A program made the position numbers and the translations under genes. The notes under the pieces are model-generated. The model was not told the DNA's origin and did no database searches. It saw only the letters and a list, made by a program, of their open reading frames with translations. A stretch of DNA of 64,000 nt from Cognatundibacterium curvum (lineage in GTDB: Bacteria; Pseudomonadota; Gammaproteobacteria; Burkholderiales; Burkholderiaceae_D), in NCBI RefSeq assembly GCF_014284235.1, contig NZ_JACOGD010000001.1, positions 434,001 to 498,000 on the forward strand. The letters are read 5' to 3'. How positions within the stretch are numbered: position 1 is the first letter of the stretch; every line of letters starts with the position of its first letter. Below are positions 24,007 through 33,313 of the stretch, in pieces.

Positions 24007-24174
24007 ATGGAAAACCAATCGACTAAGGCAAGACAAGATAAGCCGGCACGACCCACAGCTTCTGTGCGAGAGCATCCGGAAAAAACAGCACTTGAAGATA
24101 TCCGGCGCCAACTGGGCTGGGGACTGATAACCGCTCACCGGCGCGATCAGCAAAGCGGTCATGATCAGCGTTAA
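24007..24174 (+). CDS. Small hypothetical protein (55 aa)
   Basis: An ATG at 24007 with an AGGAAA ribosome-binding site opens a 55-codon frame ending with TAA at 24172-24174. The product is highly charged, rich in Lys/Arg/Gln/Asp, and has a disordered-looking first half. The second half contains one amphipathic stretch, 'TALEDIRRQLGWGLITAHRR'. No membrane segment or known motif is seen. The clear promoter, ribosome-binding site and stop just before the convergent helicase gene support a real gene. Its function is unknown; it is divergent from the PD-(D/E)XK-like gene, and a link between them is unproven. Confidence 0.6.
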   Translation: MENQSTKARQDKPARPTASVREHPEKTALEDIRRQLGWGLITAHRRDQQSGHDQR

Positions 24175-24189
24175 AGTCGCCTCGTCACA

Positions 24190-26223
24190 TCAAACTTTAG
24201 CAGGTGGCGCCGCTGAACTTTCAGTGCTTAGCCGCTCAAAAAATGCCAATACATCCGACTCAAGCCTGGTACGCGCAAAACCTGGCAGGCTTTGCCAGAT
24301 GCGCTTACCGTAAGGCTTAGAAATCAGGCGTGGATCACAAATCATCAACACGCCGCGATCGGTTTCGTCGCGGATCAGGCGGCCAGCGCCCTGCTTCAGA
24401 TTAATGATCGCCTCCGGCAGTTGATGATGCACAAAGCCATTCATCCCTTTTTTTTCCATCGCAGTGATACGTGCTGCCAGCACAGGATCATCCGGCGGGG
24501 AAAAAGGTAATTTGTCGATGATCACCAAGGACAAAGCCTCACCACGTACGTCCACCCCTTCCCAGAAGCTTTGACTGCCGATTAATACGCCATTGCCGGA
24601 ATTTCTAAAGCGCTCCAGCAATTCAGTCCGGCCCGCATCACCCTGCACGAATAAGGGAAAATTCAGTCCACGCTGCTCAAATTCCTGTTTCAGGCGTTCC
24701 GCACTAAAGCGTACTGCTTTAAGCGTGGTACATAGCAGGAAAGTTCGGCCTTTAGCAGCGGTAATCACTGGCAACGCCGCATTGATCACAGCATCCGCAT
24801 AGTCGCGCGAATTCGGGTCTGGCATGCCATCCGGCACATACAAATAACCCTGCTCCTGATAATTAAACGGGCTGGGCCAGGTAAATGCCGGTTCATTCCA
24901 TAAACCCATTTGCGACACATAATGGGTGAAGTCGTTTTTCACCGCCATAGTCGCTGAGGTAAAAATCCAGGCGCGTGGCACCCCTTCGCGCTGTTTATTA
25001 AATATCGGTGCGATCGACAGAGGAGTCCGGTGCAATTGCAGGGAGACAGAGAAAGCCTCTACCCACAACACATAATCACCGGCTTTTGTGGCATCTTTCG
25101 GCTCGGCATTCCAGTCATCGATCTGATCTTGCAGCATAATGGCGCGCGCGCGACACTGCTCCAGCGTTTCTGCACGTTCTGCCTGCTTTTCCAGCACCGC
25201 AATCAACTCGCTCATGCTGTCTTTTAAGGTATCCAAAGCTTCAAAAAACGGGCTTGAAGCGGCAATCTGATCGATAGAAAGACGGACTATATCCTGCGGA
25301 AAAGCCAGCCTCAGATCACGTGCAGCCTTTTCAACCGGTGCCACCAGTTTGGACCATTCAGCCCCATCGCGCGCGTGGGACAAGCCCTCTGCATGCACAT
25401 CGCGACATAATTCCAATACCTGCGAAGTCGACACCGTATCGCCAAAAAACAAGGTCGCGGTTTCCGGCAACTGATGCGCCTCATCGAAAATCACCGTATT
25501 AGCTGATGGCAGTAACTCGGCCACGCCGGTATCCTTGAGTGCCACATCCGCAAAAAACAAATGATGGTTGACCACAACCACATCGGCCTGCTGTGCTTCC
25601 TTCCTGGCTTTCATGACAAAGCAATCCTGATAATACTGACACTCAGTACCCATACAGGTATCTTTAGTTGAAGTCACCAGGCTCCAGACGCTGGCGGTTT
25701 CAGGCACCCGTGACAATTCCGACTTATCACCCGTCATGGTGGTCTTGATGAAGCGCGAAATGTCACGCAGATAACCGACATCCTCTCGGCTGGTCAGGCG
25801 GCCATTCTGCTGGGTGCGTTCAAGATGGTAATGACACAGATAATTTGAACGGCCCTTGAGTAAGGCAACCGACACCGGTGCCTTAAGGATTTTTTTGATC
25901 GTCGGAATATCACGCTGAAACAACTGATCCTGCAAATTCTTAGTCCCAGTCGAAACGATGACTTTACCGCCCCACAGCAGCGCCGGAACCAGATAGGCAT
26001 AAGTTTTACCGGTGCCGGTACCGGCTTCTGCCAGCAAGGTTTTTTGTCCGGCGATAGCGTCGGAGATCGCTTTTGCCATCTCGGTCTGCGCCTGGCGCGG
26101 GCGGTAGCCGGGCAAAGCCGCACTCAGGGGACCATCAAAACCAAAAATATGCGCTACATCCTGATGGTGCAAACCATCTTTAGTATCAGTGGATAAAGGA
26201 GGGATATCAGTCAAAATAGACAA
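24190..26223 (-). CDS. yoaA: DinG/YoaA-family ATP-dependent DNA helicase
   Basis: This is a 677-residue superfamily 2 XPD-like helicase. It has Walker A 'AEAGTGTGKT', the DEAH box 'VIFDEAHQLPE', late motifs 'SQSFWEGVDVRGEA' and 'QGAGRLIRDE', and four cysteines placed for an Fe-S cluster ('NYLCHYHL', 'TCMGTECQYYQDCF'). YoaA in Escherichia coli works with the clamp-loader subunit chi in replication-associated repair. The length and Cys pattern fit YoaA better than DinG. The start is a TTG at 26221-26223. The codon just before it in frame is a stop, so no earlier start is possible, and the next Met would remove the conserved Q-motif region. Confidence 0.92.
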   Translation of the reverse strand: MSILTDIPPLSTDTKDGLHHQDVAHIFGFDGPLSAALPGYRPRQAQTEMAKAISDAIAGQKTLLAEAGTGTGKTYAYLVPALLWGGKVIVSTGTKNLQDQLFQRDIPTIKKILKAPVSVALLKGRSNYLCHYHLERTQQNGRLTSREDVGYLRDISRFIKTTMTGDKSELSRVPETASVWSLVTSTKDTCMGTECQYYQDCFVMKARKEAQQADVVVVNHHLFFADVALKDTGVAELLPSANTVIFDEAHQLPETATLFFGDTVSTSQVLELCRDVHAEGLSHARDGAEWSKLVAPVEKAARDLRLAFPQDIVRLSIDQIAASSPFFEALDTLKDSMSELIAVLEKQAERAETLEQCRARAIMLQDQIDDWNAEPKDATKAGDYVLWVEAFSVSLQLHRTPLSIAPIFNKQREGVPRAWIFTSATMAVKNDFTHYVSQMGLWNEPAFTWPSPFNYQEQGYLYVPDGMPDPNSRDYADAVINAALPVITAAKGRTFLLCTTLKAVRFSAERLKQEFEQRGLNFPLFVQGDAGRTELLERFRNSGNGVLIGSQSFWEGVDVRGEALSLVIIDKLPFSPPDDPVLAARITAMEKKGMNGFVHHQLPEAIINLKQGAGRLIRDETDRGVLMICDPRLISKPYGKRIWQSLPGFARTRLESDVLAFFERLSTESSAAPPAKV

Positions 26224-26260
26224 TCAATTTCAATCAAGGGGACGCAGTTTGCCAGAAAAT

Positions 26261-26461
26261 TCAGGCAGGCACATCAGGAGTCAGTTGCATTTTCAGTAAA
26301 GTTATGTGATCTTTGAGCTGCAACTTCCGTTTTTTCAGGCGACGCAATTGTAATTCATCGTGTGCAGGATCCGTAGTCAGTGTATTTATGACCACATCCA
26401 GATCACGATGTTCTACTTCCAGCTCGATTATTCGTTGACGTACTTGTTCAGGATGGCTCAT
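26261..26461 (-). CDS. YdcH-like small protein (DUF465)
   Basis: The 66-residue product is a short two-helix coiled protein, with 'ELEVEHRDLDVVINTL' and 'LQLRRLKKRKLQLKDHI', matching the DUF465/YdcH pattern; its function is unknown. The ATG at 26459-26461 is chosen because the longer frame extends into the start region of the divergent phosphatase gene and adds sequence unlike the family. It is upstream of the helicase by 37 bases and may share its transcript. Confidence 0.82.
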   Translation of the reverse strand: MSHPEQVRQRIIELEVEHRDLDVVINTLTTDPAHDELQLRRLKKRKLQLKDHITLLKMQLTPDVPA

Positions 26462-26544
26462 AGCCTTCAGCTTAAAGTAAAATAGTGTGAAATTTTGGGA
26501 AGCCAAATAAACTGGCTTTCCGCTAGTGTAATCTACCGAGACGT

Positions 26545-27345
26545 ATGAGCCAATATAAGATAGAAGCTGGCACCGGACAACATATCGGTGACCGACAAGA
26601 ACAACAGGACCGGGTCGCATTATTTGCGGCACCGTGTGCGCCCGGCTATATGATGGCAGTTGTCGCTGACGGCATGGGCGGTAAAAGTGGTGGTGCCCTC
26701 GCTGCTGAACAGGTGATCCGTACCGCTAAGCAGCTATTTGATGAATTTTATACCGGCAGCAATGTCGAGACTTTGCTGGAGAACATACTTCAGGAAGCCC
26801 ATACCGTCATTAAGCTGACCGCGGTGTCCTCTGAAAAAGAACCGCACAGTACTTTCGCCGCGCTGGTCATCACGCCACAGAAAGAAGCCATCTGGGCACA
26901 TGCAGGCGATTCGCGCCTGTACCGTTTCAGTGGTCCTAACTTTGGCGAAAAAACCCGCGATCATTCCTACGTAGAAAAACTAGTCGACGAAGGAAAAATC
27001 CGGCCAGAAGAAGCGAAAACACACCGATTATCCAATATCCTTGTGAACGTGCTGGGATCCAGCAATACAGCGCCCTTCATCACCTTCGGTAAATATCAAA
27101 ACCTGGCTGCAGGTGACAGCTTCCTGCTCTGCACAGACGGGCTCTGGCATTATTTTGACGATGCCGAGTTGTCAGCAGCGGTAGCTGCCAATACCCCGAG
27201 GCAAGCATCTGAGCTACTCATACGTAAGGCGCGCGACAGAGGCGCACCTAAGGGCGACAACTGCACCTTTGCCATTGTTAAGCTGGTCGAACCGCCACCT
27301 GAAGTTAAAAACTACACGGTACAAAAAATGCGGCGGGCAGTCTGA
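26545..27345 (+). CDS. PP2C-type serine/threonine protein phosphatase
   Basis: PPM/PP2C phosphatases remove phosphate from Ser/Thr residues using two metal ions. In this 266-residue cytoplasmic protein the metal-binding aspartates are in 'GDRQEQQDRVALF', 'VVADGMGGKSGG', 'LLCTDGLW' and 'PKGDNCTFAIV', with 'AHAGDSRLYRF' also conserved. No membrane or sensor domain is attached. No Hanks-type kinase gene is next to it in the window, so its partner is unknown. A bidirectional terminator follows the gene. Confidence 0.92.
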   Translation: MSQYKIEAGTGQHIGDRQEQQDRVALFAAPCAPGYMMAVVADGMGGKSGGALAAEQVIRTAKQLFDEFYTGSNVETLLENILQEAHTVIKLTAVSSEKEPHSTFAALVITPQKEAIWAHAGDSRLYRFSGPNFGEKTRDHSYVEKLVDEGKIRPEEAKTHRLSNILVNVLGSSNTAPFITFGKYQNLAAGDSFLLCTDGLWHYFDDAELSAAVAANTPRQASELLIRKARDRGAPKGDNCTFAIVKLVEPPPEVKNYTVQKMRRAV

Positions 27346-27410
27346 GCTACGACTTTCGCAGTTTATGCCTCAGCTTTGCTGCCTAAGACCTCAGGCAACA
27401 TAGCTTAGTC

Positions 27411-27441
27411 AAAAAAATGGGAAGCCTGGCTTCCCACTTTT
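27411..27441. terminator. Bidirectional terminator, phosphatase / FimV-like gene
   Basis: TGGGAAGC (27418-27425) pairs with GCTTCCCA (27429-27436) around a 3-base loop, with an A run before and a T run after it. It can end both convergent transcripts. Confidence 0.85.
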
Positions 27442-27506
27442 ACATCTGGCATGTGTCATGTAACATCATGGCAAAGCGACATATTCAGCGCTGTTAGCAA
27501 GTTGGT

Positions 27507-29456
27507 TTATCCTGGCTTTCGAAAATCGATCAACTCAAAATTAATAATGTTGCTATCATCTTCTGTTGCCAATATCGGTGTCGCCGGCTCTGAACTGTCT
27601 TCAACCTTGTTCCAACCATGGCCAGGCGCGTCCAGGGTACGATTACGTTCCAGCTCATTGGCGATGCTAATTAGCAGCAGGATATCTCGATACACCGGTA
27701 ACTCAAAACCCATACGCTTACCGTCGCGGTCATCCACCAGCAAACTCTGCAAGAATGGCAAGGCTTCGTTGGTATTCCACATCGCGCAGATTTTCTTCAT
27801 CAGATGCTCAAAGTCATCCAATGTACGGGAAGGCAGACTGGCTGGATCCACTTCGAATTCAGGGATGTTCGCATTAAAAAACACCACGAACCGATCGCGC
27901 AAATGATCGTATTTCTCTTTCTGGCCAACCACGCGGTATAAATCCAGCAAATACAGCCAAGGCACCGGCGAATCCGGTTGGTCAATATCCGCTTGCGGCT
28001 CCAGGATTTCAATTGCACGCTCAGGATCATTGACCGACATCCAGAACTCAGCCTCCTGAGTCACATCCGAAATTTCCTCAACCTTTACAGAGTTGTTTCT
28101 GCTTGAGAAAAAATTGAAGGTACTGCTATTGGTATCTTCAAGGGAAGGCGTGAAATTTTTTCCAAAAACAGAATGTGCTTCCAGCTTTCCGGTATTTTTA
28201 ACGACAGGATCTGGCGTCGCGGAAAGTGTCGGACGCGCCGCTGAAGGTACCGTACGTGCCAGCAATTGCGACTCTGGTGCATCGCCGCCGCTGGCCTGGG
28301 AGTAAGTGGCTTGAACGCTATCCACCAATTCCTCAATATTCTTCTTAGTCTCAGGTTCAGGTTTAACCGCTTTTTGCTCCCACCAGCTCGCTGCATGCTT
28401 CTTGTGCAATCTGCGTATATAAGCGAACAACAACCCCGCCAAACCAAATGCCAGCACGAGCACCCCTGACAATATAAAAAGCCAGGTTTTCGAAACGGAA
28501 TTCTCTCTGAGCTCGTCAAACAGGGACTTGTCGAGTTGTATTTGCTTTTTCAGCTGCAGGGTTTCCTGTTGCAGGCTTTGTATCTTCAGCTTTTCCGCTT
28601 TTTCCGTCGTTTCTGCCGGCGTTTTATCTGGTAAAGGCCGGGCTGGCGCTTCGCCTCTTAACATCGCGGCGAATTGCGCTTGCGCCTGGCGCAACTCTTC
28701 AATGTCCTGCGCACCGGTTTTACCATTGGCCACACCGCTTGACAAAGTCTGCGCCATCTTCATGCCCTGCTTGGGCAGTTCTGCACTATCCGTAAGCTTC
28801 AATGCATCTTTTGCGCGGCTTTCGATGAGCTGAGGCGTATTACTTTTTGTCGCAGCCTGGGATGTCGACGTAACAACAGGCTCTGCCGCTTTCCGTTTGG
28901 CTTTGACGATTTCCGTTCCTGAGTCTGGCCCACCCTCGCCTGTTCGCTTCGCCGGGGAACGCGCCTTTCCAGCGCTGCCAGTCATGCCGCCCTGAGTCAG
29001 TGCTGCCTGAGCGTCCACTTTTGTTACAGCTATGGGACTAGGTAAGCCAGGCAGGTTTTCTGGCGCTGCCGTCACTTGGGGCGGATCGAGCAGTAACAGA
29101 TATTCCCGGTGCAATTGCACTTCACATTGAATATTGAGCAGAATTTTGACAGCTGGCTCAGAAATATTTCTGCGGCTTTGTAGCAACAAATAGCTGCTAC
29201 CGCCACGCTGAACCAGTTGCAAACTCACTGGTGACAACATCACACCCTCGGTCGACTCGACCGAGCCATGGATACAGGACATATCGACAGAAGAACTATC
29301 GGCACCGGTTAACTCAACCTGTGCCTTCAAAATCTGCCCAAGATAAGACTGCGAACGAACCGCGCCTAATCCCAGTGCATATGCCTGTCCGGTAGCACCC
29401 ACAGCTAACGCGGAGGCACATACCAGAGAAAGTGTGGATCTGCGAAACGGTAAAAT
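27507..29456 (-). CDS. FimV/HubP-like protein, probable ATT start
   Basis: FimV-type proteins are inner-membrane polar organisers linked to type IV pili. The frame has the FimV-like domain ('SYLGQILKAQVELTG', 'SCIHGSVESTEG'), a low-complexity periplasmic part and a coiled coil. One membrane helix follows ('TWLFILSGVLVLAFGLAGLL'), then an acidic cytoplasmic part and a C-terminal TPR-like region ('SVNDPERAIEILEPQ'). I see no LysM domain, unusual for FimV. The first normal start (GTG, 29402) falls inside a signal peptide. Extending the frame gives 'LPFRRSTLSLVCASALAVGA...AYA', with GGGGA seven bases before an ATT at 29454-29456. No ATG, GTG or TTG exists in frame upstream of 29402. The length from ATT is 649 residues. 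Confidence 0.75.
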   Translation of the reverse strand: MLPFRRSTLSLVCASALAVGATGQAYALGLGAVRSQSYLGQILKAQVELTGADSSSVDMSCIHGSVESTEGVMLSPVSLQLVQRGGSSYLLLQSRRNISEPAVKILLNIQCEVQLHREYLLLLDPPQVTAAPENLPGLPSPIAVTKVDAQAALTQGGMTGSAGKARSPAKRTGEGGPDSGTEIVKAKRKAAEPVVTSTSQAATKSNTPQLIESRAKDALKLTDSAELPKQGMKMAQTLSSGVANGKTGAQDIEELRQAQAQFAAMLRGEAPARPLPDKTPAETTEKAEKLKIQSLQQETLQLKKQIQLDKSLFDELRENSVSKTWLFILSGVLVLAFGLAGLLFAYIRRLHKKHAASWWEQKAVKPEPETKKNIEELVDSVQATYSQASGGDAPESQLLARTVPSAARPTLSATPDPVVKNTGKLEAHSVFGKNFTPSLEDTNSSTFNFFSSRNNSVKVEEISDVTQEAEFWMSVNDPERAIEILEPQADIDQPDSPVPWLYLLDLYRVVGQKEKYDHLRDRFVVFFNANIPEFEVDPASLPSRTLDDFEHLMKKICAMWNTNEALPFLQSLLVDDRDGKRMGFELPVYRDILLLISIANELERNRTLDAPGHGWNKVEDSSEPATPILATEDDSNIINFELIDFRKPG

Positions 29457-29656
29457 GATGATTTCCCCAAAATGTCTTAAATATTGCCCGCCAATAAGAA
29501 GATTGGCATCAGATGCTAGCGTTATAACAAAACCAAGTCATACTGAAAATATCAAACCGGAAATTTTTTACCCAAAAGCAATAAATAAAGTTAAATTCTT
29601 TTTTACACGTATCTCACTCAGCACAATTTTCAATTACGCTTCACTCAACCTTGCCG
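29457..29656. other. AT-rich intergenic region between FimV-like gene and trmJ
   Basis: These 200 bases are clearly AT-rich and should contain the FimV-like gene's promoter on the minus strand. I see no tRNA, no clear terminator for trmJ and no convincing small frame. Confidence 0.4.
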
Positions 29657-30415
29657 TTATAGATTCTTTAGGTCAAGAATTTTCTTTGATATGCCACGCA
29701 AAATGTTCACCTCCTCCGTTTCCAGTTGCGTGCGTGAAAATAAACGCTTCAATCTCGGCATTAATTTCTTAGGGCTGGCAGGATTCAGAAACGCGATCGA
29801 CACTAAAGCCTGCTCCAGATGCTGATACATACCTTCAATTTCTTCAGCATTTGCCAGTTGCCCTTGGAAGCCGATTTTTGCAGGATTCTGCACTTCATTT
29901 TGAGTAGCCATCCTGCACTCATAAGCAATTAACTGTATCGCCTGCGCCAGATTTAAGGAAGAATAATCAGGATTCGCGGGGATATTCACCAGCACCTGAC
30001 TATTTACCACCACTTCATTCGGCAAGCCGTAGCGCTCATTGCCAAATACGATGGCGGCCTGACCAGTCAGCTGGCGCTGAAAATCTTCAGCCAATTCGCG
30101 TGGCGTCTGCACCGGCGGCGAGAATTCGCGCAATCTGGCGCTGACTGACGCCACCAGCTCGCAGCCTTGCAAGGCAGCGGCAACCGAATCAACGATCTGA
30201 GCTTGCTCCAGAATATCTTGTGCGCCGCTGGCAAACGCAATGGCATCCGGATGACTCAAGGCATCGGGAAATCTGGGATTGACCAGTACCAAATGCCTGA
30301 ATCCCATGGTTTTCATGGCACGTGCAGCAGCACCAATATTGCCAGGATGACTGGTTTCTACCAGTACAAAACGTAAGCGCGTAAAAAGAGATGTGTCAGT
30401 TTCTGTCAAGTTCAT
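29657..30415 (-). CDS. trmJ: tRNA (cytidine/uridine-2'-O)-methyltransferase TrmJ
   Basis: TrmJ adds a 2'-O-methyl group at position 32 of tRNA anticodon loops. The 252-residue protein has the SPOUT-class pattern: 'VLVETSHPGNIGAAARAMKT' at the N terminus, 'LVNPRFP', then the knot region 'AAIVFGNERYGLPNEVV' and 'YSSLNLAQAIQLIAYE'. It diverges from suhB, a gene order shared by many proteobacteria. Confidence 0.93.
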   Translation of the reverse strand: MNLTETDTSLFTRLRFVLVETSHPGNIGAAARAMKTMGFRHLVLVNPRFPDALSHPDAIAFASGAQDILEQAQIVDSVAAALQGCELVASVSARLREFSPPVQTPRELAEDFQRQLTGQAAIVFGNERYGLPNEVVVNSQVLVNIPANPDYSSLNLAQAIQLIAYECRMATQNEVQNPAKIGFQGQLANAEEIEGMYQHLEQALVSIAFLNPASPKKLMPRLKRLFSRTQLETEEVNILRGISKKILDLKNL

Positions 30416-30573
30416 TTAAAATAGCGTTTATCCGCGTTAATTATAATCAGTAGAGCAAAACAGCCTGCTGCCAGATTTAGCGCCTGCTCTTTACCATTTT
30501 CATTATTGCAAACTACCAACTTTGCTGCTTTGGCAAATGTCTGCGGGTTTGCCGTCATTTTATCGGAATAATT

Positions 30574-31377
30574 ATGCATCCTATGCTCAATACGGCTATT
30601 AAGGCCGCTCGCCGCGGTGCGGCAGTCATCAATCGTGCGTCTTTCGACCTCGACCGCGTCAGTGTTACTGAAAAACACTTCAATGACTTTGTGACCGACG
30701 TTGATAAGTCCGCTGAGGCAGCCATTGTTGAAGTTCTTAAGAGCGCTTATCCTGAGCACGCCATCCTGGCGGAAGAATCGGGTGCATCCGCTAATTTGCA
30801 TGATGAAAATGAGTATGTGTGGATTATCGACCCATTAGACGGGACGACTAATTTCATCCACGGTTTCCCTCAATACTGTGTATCGATCGCGCTGCAACAC
30901 AAAGGCGTGATCACGCAAGCTGTGGTTTACGATCCTACCCGCAATGAAATGTTCACTGCCACCAAAGGTTCTGGTGCCTACCTGAACGAAAAACGTATTC
31001 GTGTTACCCGTTGCGATAAGCTGGCTGATGCGCTGATCGGCACAGGCTTCCCTTCACGTGATTTGTCCGGCCTGGACGAATACCTGCAAATGTTTAAAGT
31101 CATGACCGGCAAATGCCAGGGCCTGCGCCGTCCGGGTTCCGCTGCGCTGGATCTGGCCTATGTAGCGATGGGTCGCCTCGATGGTTTCTTTGAAAAAGGT
31201 CTGGCGCCTTGGGATATCGCTGCGGGTTCACTGTTAATCACCGAAGCAGGCGGTATCGTTTCTGATTTCCGCGGCGAATCTGACTACCTGTACAAGGGTG
31301 ATGTCATGGCCGGCACACCTCGCGTCTTTGGCCAGATGGTCAATGTATTGCAGCCGTTTGCAGGCAGCGCAAAATAA
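30574..31377 (+). CDS. suhB: Inositol-1-monophosphatase SuhB
   Basis: SuhB is a magnesium-dependent inositol monophosphatase that, in Escherichia coli, also takes part in ribosomal RNA antitermination and folding. Metal-binding motifs are 'LAEESGAS', '[12 protein letters not shown]' and the C-terminal '[17 protein letters not shown]'. At 267 residues it has the normal length. It is divergent from trmJ, with about 158 bases between them. Confidence 0.95.
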   Translation: MHPMLNTAIKAARRGAAVINRASFDLDRVSVTEKHFNDFVTDVDKSAEAAIVEVLKSAYPEHAILAEESGASANLHDENEYVWIIDPLDGTTNFIHGFPQYCVSIALQHKGVITQAVVYDPTRNEMFTATKGSGAYLNEKRIRVTRCDKLADALIGTGFPSRDLSGLDEYLQMFKVMTGKCQGLRRPGSAALDLAYVAMGRLDGFFEKGLAPWDIAAGSLLITEAGGIVSDFRGESDYLYKGDVMAGTPRVFGQMVNVLQPFAGSAK

Positions 31378-31499
31378 GCGCCAGGCTGCTTCCGTCTTTA
31401 GCTTCAAAAGTATAAGTTCCATTGTGCTTCGCCATCCGGCGAAGCACAGGTTTTACCGGGTTGATATAGTTCACCCGTGATTTCAGATTGTACAATCTC

Positions 31500-32879
31500 A
31501 TGCCCTCATTTCACGAACTCGGCTTGTCCGAGGACATCGTTCGCGCAGTCAGCGAACAAGGTTACACCTCCCCTACTCCTATTCAGCAACAAGCGATTCC
31601 AGCCGTCATCCAAGGCGGAGATTTGTTAGCAGGGGCACAAACTGGTACTGGCAAGACCGCGGGCTTTACTTTGCCGGTATTGCAAAGATTGCTGAGTCAA
31701 CCTAACGGCCCCAGCGACAAAACATCGCGCCGCCCTATCCGCGTGCTGGTACTGACACCAACCCGTGAACTCGCCGCTCAGGTGCAGGAAAGCGTTGCCC
31801 TTTACAGTAAATATTTGCCTTTGAATTCCGGTGTTATTTTTGGTGGCGTCGGCATCAATCCGCAAATTAAACTGCTCAAGCAAGGTGTAGACGTACTGGT
31901 CGCGACCCCGGGTCGCCTGCTGGATCACCATCAGCAAGGTACGATAGACCTGCGTCATATCGAAATCCTGATTCTGGATGAAGCAGACCGCATGCTGGAC
32001 ATGGGCTTCATCCACGACATCAAAAAAGTATTGGCGATCCTGCCGCCAAAACGCCAGAATCTGCTGTTCTCAGCGACCTTCTCGGACGACATCAAAGCAT
32101 TGGCTGACCGCCTGCTGAATAGTCCGGCCATGATAGAAGTCGCGCGCCGCAATTCAACCGTGGAAGTGATTGCACAAAAAATCCATCCGGTTGACCGTGA
32201 TAAAAAGCATCCATTACTCGCGCATCTGATCAAGTCGCAGCAATGGTCGCAGGTATTGGTGTTTACACGCACCAAACATGGCGCCAACCGCCTGGTCGAA
32301 CAATTGGGCAAAGAAAGCATTACGGCCATGGCTATCCACGGCAATAAGAGCCAGTCTGCACGCACCAAAGCCCTGTCTGAATTCAAGGATGGCAGTTTGT
32401 CCGTATTAGTCGCCACCGACATCGCTGCACGCGGCATTGATATTGACCAGTTGCCGCACGTAGTTAACTACGATTTGCCTAACGTACCGGAAGACTATGT
32501 GCATCGCATCGGCCGTACAGGCCGCGCCGGTGCAAGTGGCGAAGCCGTTTCGCTGGTTTGCGTGGACGAGTTCAAACTGCTGGCTGATATCGAGAAATTC
32601 ATCAAGCGTCAGATTCCTCAGGAAATCATAGATGGCTTCATTCCCGATCCGAATGCCAAGGCCCAGCCTATTCAATTGCGCAGCTTTGAAGGCCGCAATC
32701 ATCCCGGCAATGGTCAACGCAAAGCCCGCCCGGCAGGTAGTAACAAAGCTCAGGCAGCCAAGGCACCAACACGCCACGAAACAGCCGGCCGCCCACAGCA
32801 GCCTAAGCCACGCAATAGTAATCTGTTAGGTGGTAAATCTGCAGGCCCGCGCAGATCTGGCAGCCGCGGCAACGGCTAA
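31500..32879 (+). CDS. rhlE: DEAD-box ATP-dependent RNA helicase, RhlE type
   Basis: DEAD-box helicases unwind short RNA duplexes; RhlE acts in ribosome maturation and RNA turnover. The motifs run in order: Q motif ('[11 protein letters not shown]'), Walker A 'AQTGTGKT', 'PTRELAAQ', 'TPGRLLDH', '[11 protein letters not shown]', 'SATFS', '[10 protein letters not shown]' and '[10 protein letters not shown]'. A basic Gly/Arg/Gln-rich tail after about residue 390 fits the RhlE group. I use the ATG at 31500, which gives the usual '[16 protein letters not shown]' start; a TTG at 31488 would add four residues. No obvious ribosome-binding site precedes either. A strong terminator follows. Confidence 0.93.
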   Translation: MPSFHELGLSEDIVRAVSEQGYTSPTPIQQQAIPAVIQGGDLLAGAQTGTGKTAGFTLPVLQRLLSQPNGPSDKTSRRPIRVLVLTPTRELAAQVQESVALYSKYLPLNSGVIFGGVGINPQIKLLKQGVDVLVATPGRLLDHHQQGTIDLRHIEILILDEADRMLDMGFIHDIKKVLAILPPKRQNLLFSATFSDDIKALADRLLNSPAMIEVARRNSTVEVIAQKIHPVDRDKKHPLLAHLIKSQQWSQVLVFTRTKHGANRLVEQLGKESITAMAIHGNKSQSARTKALSEFKDGSLSVLVATDIAARGIDIDQLPHVVNYDLPNVPEDYVHRIGRTGRAGASGEAVSLVCVDEFKLLADIEKFIKRQIPQEIIDGFIPDPNAKAQPIQLRSFEGRNHPGNGQRKARPAGSNKAQAAKAPTRHETAGRPQQPKPRNSNLLGGKSAGPRRSGSRGNG

Positions 32880-33313
32880 GCCAAACTACGCAGTAAGCGA
32901 GTCAGCATCCACAATACGCTGACTTTCTTACTGCGTTTTTCTATCCGACTTAGACCGCATCCGGAGCAAGTTCGATTTACATCTGATGCTTAAGCATCTG
33001 TGAGCGAATCACCGTCCGCAATCACAACCCATCCTCAAGCTGCGCCAACCGCAGCAAAAGTGCGCGCAAGTTTGCGCGACACCTCTCGCTATCTCTCTAT
33101 ACCTCAGCGCCATCCACTATAATATTGGCTTTTATGGCGGAACTTTTGCCTGACAGCTTACGACACGCAACAGTATCTTTGCTGAGCTCAAGCTTTTCAA
33201 TGAATGATGAAGCCAACAAACGATACACAAACTGATCATCAGGCTAAAGTAATCCTGCATGCCTGCTCATTTCCGGCAACCAGACAACATCATCCCAATA
33301 ACAATAAAGATTT
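32880..33313. other. 434-base gap between rhlE and mutS
   Basis: The first 60 bases hold the rhlE terminator. After that are a 14-bp perfect palindrome GATGCTTAAGCATC (32985-32998), a short GC-rich palindrome around CGCGCAAGTTTGCGCG (about 33063-33078) and a TATAAT at about 33118-33123 that could be the mutS -10. No tRNA, no convincing reading frame and no known RNA element are seen. Confidence 0.5.
32888..32940 (+). terminator. Rho-independent terminator after rhlE
   Basis: ACGCAGTAAG (32888-32897) pairs with CTTACTGCGT (32927-32936). Inside a small 3x3 internal loop, GTCAGC (32901-32906) pairs with GCTGAC (32918-32923). A T tract follows. Confidence 0.85.
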
